64,000 nt of DNA from positions 1 through 64,000 of IMG/VR virus record IMGVR_UViG_3300045944_000276. One strand, written 5' to 3'. This DNA comes from a virus. Positions 59,589 through 64,000 of the stretch are shown in pieces. The notes below the pieces were generated by a model that was not told where the DNA came from, searched no databases, and saw only the letters and a list, made by a program, of their open reading frames with translations. A program made the position numbers and the translations under genes. How positions within the stretch are numbered: the stretch's first letter is position 1; every line of letters begins with the position of its first letter.

Positions 59589-59589
59589 G

Positions 59590-61587
59590 TCAGCGCGCTC
59601 CCTGGCGGTTCAACCCGTAGGTCGTGCCCATGACGGAATCGAACGCACCCGAGCGGAAGCCTGCGGCGACGGCGTCCTTGACCATGAGCTCGATGATCCG
59701 GTTGCCGTTGATGTCGCTGCGCGAGCTCGTCGTGACCTCCGCCTTCGATTCGTTGTAGACGTTGACGACGACGCCCGAGCCGCTCGCATCCACGCCGAGC
59801 GAGCCGTCGGACCCGCGCTTTAACGGCATGATCGCTTCCGGCCCGGCTTCGGCGAATACGCCGCCCTGGGCGAAGCTGAAGAGCTTGGGCTTGTCGTAGA
59901 CGCCGCCCGAGTATTTCGAGAGCGAGGGCGAATCGTAGACGCCGCCCAAAGCGTTCGCCGTGAAGAGGCTCCCGCCGCTCGTCTTCAGCCAGCCCTTGAA
60001 CCCCGTCATGAGCGGCTCGATCAAGAGCATCTGCGTCGCCATCTTTGCCATATCACGCAGGATCGAGGTCGCCATGTCGCTGAACGATTTCGCCGCGTCG
60101 TCCGCCCCGCTCGCGAAGTCGACCAGCGAATCACTGATGGACTTCGCGTAGCCGTCCACCTTGTCGGCAATGGACTCGAGCATCTTTTCCAGATCGGTCG
60201 CGGGTTTCTCGACCTGCTTCATCGTCGTTTGCATCCGCGTGAGCGCGGTCATGTATTCCTCGAGCGAGATTTCGCCCTTTGTGTAGGCGTCATCGAGCAG
60301 CGCGATCTGGTCGATGAGCTTCTGCGTCCCGGCGTGGCCGGTCAGCTCGTCGAGCTGCTTTTGTCTTTTCTCCGTCTCCAGGCGCATCGCTTCCGTGCCG
60401 CTCTTGCCGTCGTTCAGCGCAAGCCCCAGTTCGCGCTCTGCATCGATTTGCACATCGATCGACTCGACGAGCGATTTAATTCCCGCCTCGCGCTCCTTGC
60501 GCTGGCGCTCCGCTTCCTTCTTCGCCTCCGCGTCGCTCCCCGGCTTTTGAAACTTGAGTTCCTTGTCGCCCGTCTCCATTCCGCGCGTATCGCGGCGCTG
60601 GTGCGGCGGCAGCAACGCGAGCGCCTGCTCCTGCGATTGCATCTTCAGGAACTCGATCTGCCGCTTGATCGCTGCGTTCTGCGCCTCGTAGCCGGGAATA
60701 ACGCCTGTGCGGCCTTGCGAAATGGCTTTCGCCATCAGTTGCTGATTCTTTTCCAGACGCTCGTTCAGCGACCTGATGTTCTCCTGCGGATTCTTGAACG
60801 GGTTGATCGTCCCGAACTCGAAGAGCGAGCGCCAGAAGCCGCCGGAAATCTGGATGCCTTTCTGCATCTCGTCGGTCGCCTTCTGCAGCATCGGGATCAG
60901 TTCGCGCGCGAGCGCCTGCGCGCCCTCGATCCACGAGTTCTCCAGGCGGCGCATCGACTTCTGCAATTCCTCGGCCTGCGCCGCCTGTTCCTTCGTCACC
61001 GTCGCCGCGATCCCCTGCTCGGTCGCGAGATCGCGCATGAAAGGGAGCGCCTCGGCGGCATTCTTGCCGGTCAGCGCCATGATGGCGGCGGTCTTCGCCC
61101 CGCTGTCGGCGAACTGGTTGAACGCGAGGGCGACCCTCTTCATCGCCTCGGCCGGGTCCATCGCGCGCAGCTCCGCGAGGGAAAGACCGACCGCCTTCAG
61201 CGCCGCGGCGCCGTCCTTTCCCGCCTCGTCGGACTCGTGCAGGGCCTTGTTGAGCTTCACGAGGAAGCCTTCGACTACGCCCATGTCGGTGCCGGATATG
61301 CGCGCGACCTGCTGGAGGACCGACAGATTCTCCACGCTCGCGCCGGTTTTCTCTGAGAGGTCGTCGAGCGCCGCCGCCGCCTCGATGCTCTTGCTAACGA
61401 ACGCGGTCAACGCGCCAACGGAGAGCGCCGGAAGGAGCGACTTGGCGAATCCCTCGACCGCGCTCGACGCAGCAGAGAATTGCTTCTCTATCGCCGCCGT
61501 GGACGATTGCACCCTCTTCAACTGGGCGAGAGAGTCCTGCGCGAGCTTGACCTGGAGCTCGTAAATCCGGGTCGTGGTCTCGGCCAT
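59590..61587 (-). CDS. Tail tape measure protein (prophage C), 665 aa
   Basis: Same build as 25412-27433. Differences cluster in the central charged helices (about residues 355-450). Predicted tail length is practically the same. Confidence 0.9.
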   Translation of the reverse strand: MAETTTRIYELQVKLAQDSLAQLKRVQSSTAAIEKQFSAASSAVEGFAKSLLPALSVGALTAFVSKSIEAAAALDDLSEKTGASVENLSVLQQVARISGTDMGVVEGFLVKLNKALHESDEAGKDGAAALKAVGLSLAELRAMDPAEAMKRVALAFNQFADSGAKTAAIMALTGKNAAEALPFMRDLATEQGIAATVTKEQAAQAEELQKSMRRLENSWIEGAQALARELIPMLQKATDEMQKGIQISGGFWRSLFEFGTINPFKNPQENIRSLNERLEKNQQLMAKAISQGRTGVIPGYEAQNAAIKRQIEFLKMQSQEQALALLPPHQRRDTRGMETGDKELKFQKPGSDAEAKKEAERQRKEREAGIKSLVESIDVQIDAERELGLALNDGKSGTEAMRLETEKRQKQLDELTGHAGTQKLIDQIALLDDAYTKGEISLEEYMTALTRMQTTMKQVEKPATDLEKMLESIADKVDGYAKSISDSLVDFASGADDAAKSFSDMATSILRDMAKMATQMLLIEPLMTGFKGWLKTSGGSLFTANALGGVYDSPSLSKYSGGVYDKPKLFSFAQGGVFAEAGPEAIMPLKRGSDGSLGVDASGSGVVVNVYNESKAEVTTSSRSDINGNRIIELMVKDAVAAGFRSGAFDSVMGTTYGLNRQGAR

Positions 61588-62321
61588 CAGCGCCCCCGTC
61601 CGCGAACAGCCAGACGCACCTTGATCGCCGGTATGCGGTCCACGGCGGTTTTCCCGCCGAGGTTGAGATTCGAGACGCTGAGGTATATGTCCTTTACGTC
61701 GAGCGAGCGGAAGCGCCGCTGGACCTGCTTCGCGCTCGTTTCAAACACGGACTTGGAAACCATCTGCGCCTTCTGCCCGGTCGCCCTGGCGTAGCGCAAT
61801 AAGAGCTTGTTGCGGGTGCGACGCTGCCCGCGCGTGCCGCTCTTCGTGAGCCACTGCCACTTGCGCACGTGCGCGAGCGGCAGCGCCACGTAGAGGTCGA
61901 GCGCCGCGGGGTTCGGCATCGCAGCGGTGATCGCCGTCGGATCACACGGCGCAACAGTGCCGCCCTTGCCGATGCTGTAGTAGAACGCGAGCGCGCCGAG
62001 CGTGCGCCCGGTCGCGCGACGGCCGTTCTGCACGAGCGCGTCGCGCGCCGCGATAATGGCATCGGCCATCGCCTTGCGATCGGCGAACCAGACGCGCACC
62101 GAGCGTTGCGCCGCGCCGATGTCCTGGCTGCGCCGGCCGTCCACGAGCATCCCGGTCGGCTTGTTGCCCATGCTCGACTGGACGCTTATTTCCTGCAGCG
62201 CGATCGAGCGCAGCACGTGCTGGTAGTCGCGCTCGGCGACCTGCAGGATATCCCTGTAGATCGCGCCGCGCTGCGTGGAGCTAATTACGGGGATCGGGGT
62301 TACGGCGGGCAGGGCTTGCAC
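61587..62321 (-). CDS. Conserved tail-region protein (prophage C), 244 aa
   Basis: Homologue of 27433-28161 with the KWQWLTKSG segment. GTG start, overlapping the GT frame. Function unknown. Confidence 0.65.
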   Translation of the reverse strand: MQALPAVTPIPVISSTQRGAIYRDILQVAERDYQHVLRSIALQEISVQSSMGNKPTGMLVDGRRSQDIGAAQRSVRVWFADRKAMADAIIAARDALVQNGRRATGRTLGALAFYYSIGKGGTVAPCDPTAITAAMPNPAALDLYVALPLAHVRKWQWLTKSGTRGQRRTRNKLLLRYARATGQKAQMVSKSVFETSAKQVQRRFRSLDVKDIYLSVSNLNLGGKTAVDRIPAIKVRLAVRGRGR

Positions 62322-63014
62322 GTTTCTGCTTCCTCAGCTTGGCCGTATGCTCGTCGAGCATCGCGCCCGCGCGCCGCAGGACGGGCCAGAGCCACTCGAG
62401 ATCGACGCCGTAGTGATCGCACCATTCGCGCACCCTCCACCACGGTGCGCTCGTGCCGAGATCACCGCACACGTCGAGACCTGGCAGGAGCCACATCGGC
62501 ACATCGGGGCGCGCATCGAGCGCCGGAACTTTCCTTCCGCGTGCCCGCGCCTTCTCCAGCTCCTCGACGTGCTCGCCATAGTCGTTTTGCCAGATCAGGA
62601 TTTTCCCAACTGGTCGCCGTCCTCCTTCGTCAGCGGGAACCGCTTCGAATTGGCCGCGGCGTCTTTTAGTTCGTCCCACAGTTGCGGGCAGTCGCGCAGC
62701 AGCGCGATCATGTTCTCGGGCGTGAACTCCAGCGGCGCACCGTGGCCGTTCGTGACGTTCTTCCAGCCGACCGCCACGTAGCGCGCAAAGGCTTCCATTT
62801 GCAGATCGTCTTGCAGCGCGAGCGCTTGCGGCGATTCGCCGAGCGCGAGCAGTTCATCGCGCCGGTTTCGATACAGTAGCCCGAGCCCGTAGCGATATTC
62901 CCGGTTGACGTTCGACGCCGAACGCAGGATGAACTCCCACTCGTCGAAGACGACGGGCGCGCCAGCCTTCTCGGCAAGGCGGTCAACGCCATACTTGTCG
63001 CGCGGGTTGCTCAT
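62281..63014 (-). CDS. Tail assembly chaperone GT, made by -1 frameshift (prophage C)
   Basis: The slippery GGGAAAA lies at 62607-62601 in the same codon phase as in B. The shifted frame continues ILIWQNDYGEHVEELEKAR to 62281. The extension protein differs at many positions from that of B while the heptamer is unchanged. Confidence 0.8.
62595..63014 (-). CDS. Tail assembly chaperone G (prophage C), 139 aa
   Basis: Zero-frame product, starting MSNPRDKYGVDRLAEKAG and ending QLGKS. Same length as in B. Confidence 0.78.
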   Translation of the reverse strand: MSNPRDKYGVDRLAEKAGAPVVFDEWEFILRSASNVNREYRYGLGLLYRNRRDELLALGESPQALALQDDLQMEAFARYVAVGWKNVTNGHGAPLEFTPENMIALLRDCPQLWDELKDAAANSKRFPLTKEDGDQLGKS

Positions 63015-63976
63015 GCAGCGACAGTGGCCGCAGTGACCACGCTCGCGCCGCGCGTGACCTTGACCGTGCACTGCTCGGTCTCATCAAAGAGCGCCTGTGC
63101 CTGCATGGCGACCGTCACGTCGGAATTGGTTCCCGGCAACGTGACCGGCGCCGCCATCATCTTGCAGCGCGGGAAACTGAACTCATACTCGAGCGCGCCG
63201 GCGGCATCGTTCAACGTGACCGTGATCGGGAATTCCGTCTGGTCGATCAGAGCCTGCAGCGGGTCATCGGACGCAAAGTAGAGCGTCGCACTGATCTGAG
63301 CGTTCAAGCGCCCGCGCACGGTCTCCCGCGTGCCAAGCGTGCCGATGCACTGGATGCCGCGACTCGAGGAATCGAAGGAGAGCTCCACCGCGTTGAAGCA
63401 CGCGGTCGCCGCGATGCCGCCCACCGAGATCACAACGTCCTGTGGCACCAGCACCGGCTCCACGCCGGGGTCGGGATAGGTCGCTCCCGCTATTGCGGCA
63501 GTATCCAGAGTCATCGGGCCGCCCAGGACGCCCACACTGCCGGTGATCGGCGTCGCCGGCTCGATCGAGATCGTCATCGTCGAGAACGCGGTCTTATCGA
63601 AGCGGTGATAGGCGTCGGCGCCCGCGGCAGGGATGTCGGGGAAGGTCTCCTCGAGCAGATACTGGCGCAGCGTCGAGCCATTCTTGAGCACGTCCGCCGT
63701 CCAGGCGCCACCGAGCACGGCCTGCAGATACGCTTCGAAGGCGTCGTGGTCCGAGACTTCGAGCGAGAGATCGCCGGTCGTTTCGCCACCGGTCAGGATC
63801 GAGTCGCGGATATTGCCGGAAGCGTCGAACTCGTTCGACGCGGTGACGCTTGGCGAAAAGGCGGGCGTTGCGGCCGTAAGCCGCCCGACCGTGAAAACAG
63901 GCGTTGCGGGAATCGCGGGCGGCGAACCGGTCAATTCGACGAACGCAACTCTTACCAGGTCAGCGGCTAGCGGCAT
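63011..63976 (-). CDS. Major tail tube protein (prophage C), 321 aa
   Basis: Complete. Starts MPLAADLVRVAFVELTG after ATAGGAG; body as in 28851-29843. The remaining 24 bases to the window edge hold only its ribosome site, and the rest of prophage C continues beyond. Confidence 0.85.
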   Translation of the reverse strand: MPLAADLVRVAFVELTGSPPAIPATPVFTVGRLTAATPAFSPSVTASNEFDASGNIRDSILTGGETTGDLSLEVSDHDAFEAYLQAVLGGAWTADVLKNGSTLRQYLLEETFPDIPAAGADAYHRFDKTAFSTMTISIEPATPITGSVGVLGGPMTLDTAAIAGATYPDPGVEPVLVPQDVVISVGGIAATACFNAVELSFDSSSRGIQCIGTLGTRETVRGRLNAQISATLYFASDDPLQALIDQTEFPITVTLNDAAGALEYEFSFPRCKMMAAPVTLPGTNSDVTVAMQAQALFDETEQCTVKVTRGASVVTAATVAA

Positions 63977-64000
63977 GGTGAACTCCTATGAGAAATGGTC

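Noticed and set aside
1-64000. Gene transfer agent cluster
   Set aside because: Integrases, repressors, Cro, excisionase, origin-like repeats and cos-like DNA are all present, which indicates ordinary temperate phages.

Overview
The window is phage DNA from end to end. It holds three related but clearly diverged HK97/lambda-like temperate siphophage genomes in tandem, all in the same orientation: the right part of prophage A (1 to about 15.3 kb), what looks like the whole of prophage B (about 15.3-51.9 kb) and the left part of prophage C (about 52 kb to the end). Equivalent genes recur every 33-36 kb: portal start at 493 and 33449, TerL at 4155 and 37609, end-of-tail lipoprotein at 18037 and 52075, zinc-finger ORF at 15273 and 51557. 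The sequence is GC-rich. A stretch at 51911-51933 matches, from memory, the 3' end of a betaproteobacterial tRNA-Val gene. A betaproteobacterial host is therefore my best guess, but no unambiguous host chromosome gene is in view.

Each unit is organised alike. The late genes lie on the minus strand and read leftwards: HNH, candidate cos, small and large terminase, a small HTH protein, fused protease/capsid, Pro-rich protein, membrane peptide, portal, connectors, tail tube, the frameshifted G/GT chaperones, tape measure, M/L/K-like tail-tip proteins, a giant I-J-like tail hub, an S74 tail fibre and a small lipoprotein. The replication block is also on the minus strand, right of the terminase. 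A divergent Cro/repressor pair follows. The early genes read rightwards through recombination functions to excisionase and integrase, next to an att-like repeat cluster.

The structural genes of the units match closely, but the control and replication blocks have been exchanged. A has a VirE-type helicase, RecT plus a YqaJ exonuclease, and an operator TTGAG-N5-CTCAA. B has a primase-polymerase/helicase, a different RecT-like protein, a ParB-like protein, and an operator TAGG-N4-CCTA. Each replication block is followed by its own repeat cluster that could be an origin. Different immunity would explain how such similar prophages coexist.

Between A and B lies a 2.5 kb cassette of lower GC: a P63C-domain gene with four evenly phased operator repeats in its promoter, a lipoprotein and a BRCT protein, likely lysogenic-conversion cargo. 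Several HNH genes are present in one unit and absent at the same site in its neighbour, and one of them splits an early gene. I could not recognise an endolysin or holin anywhere.
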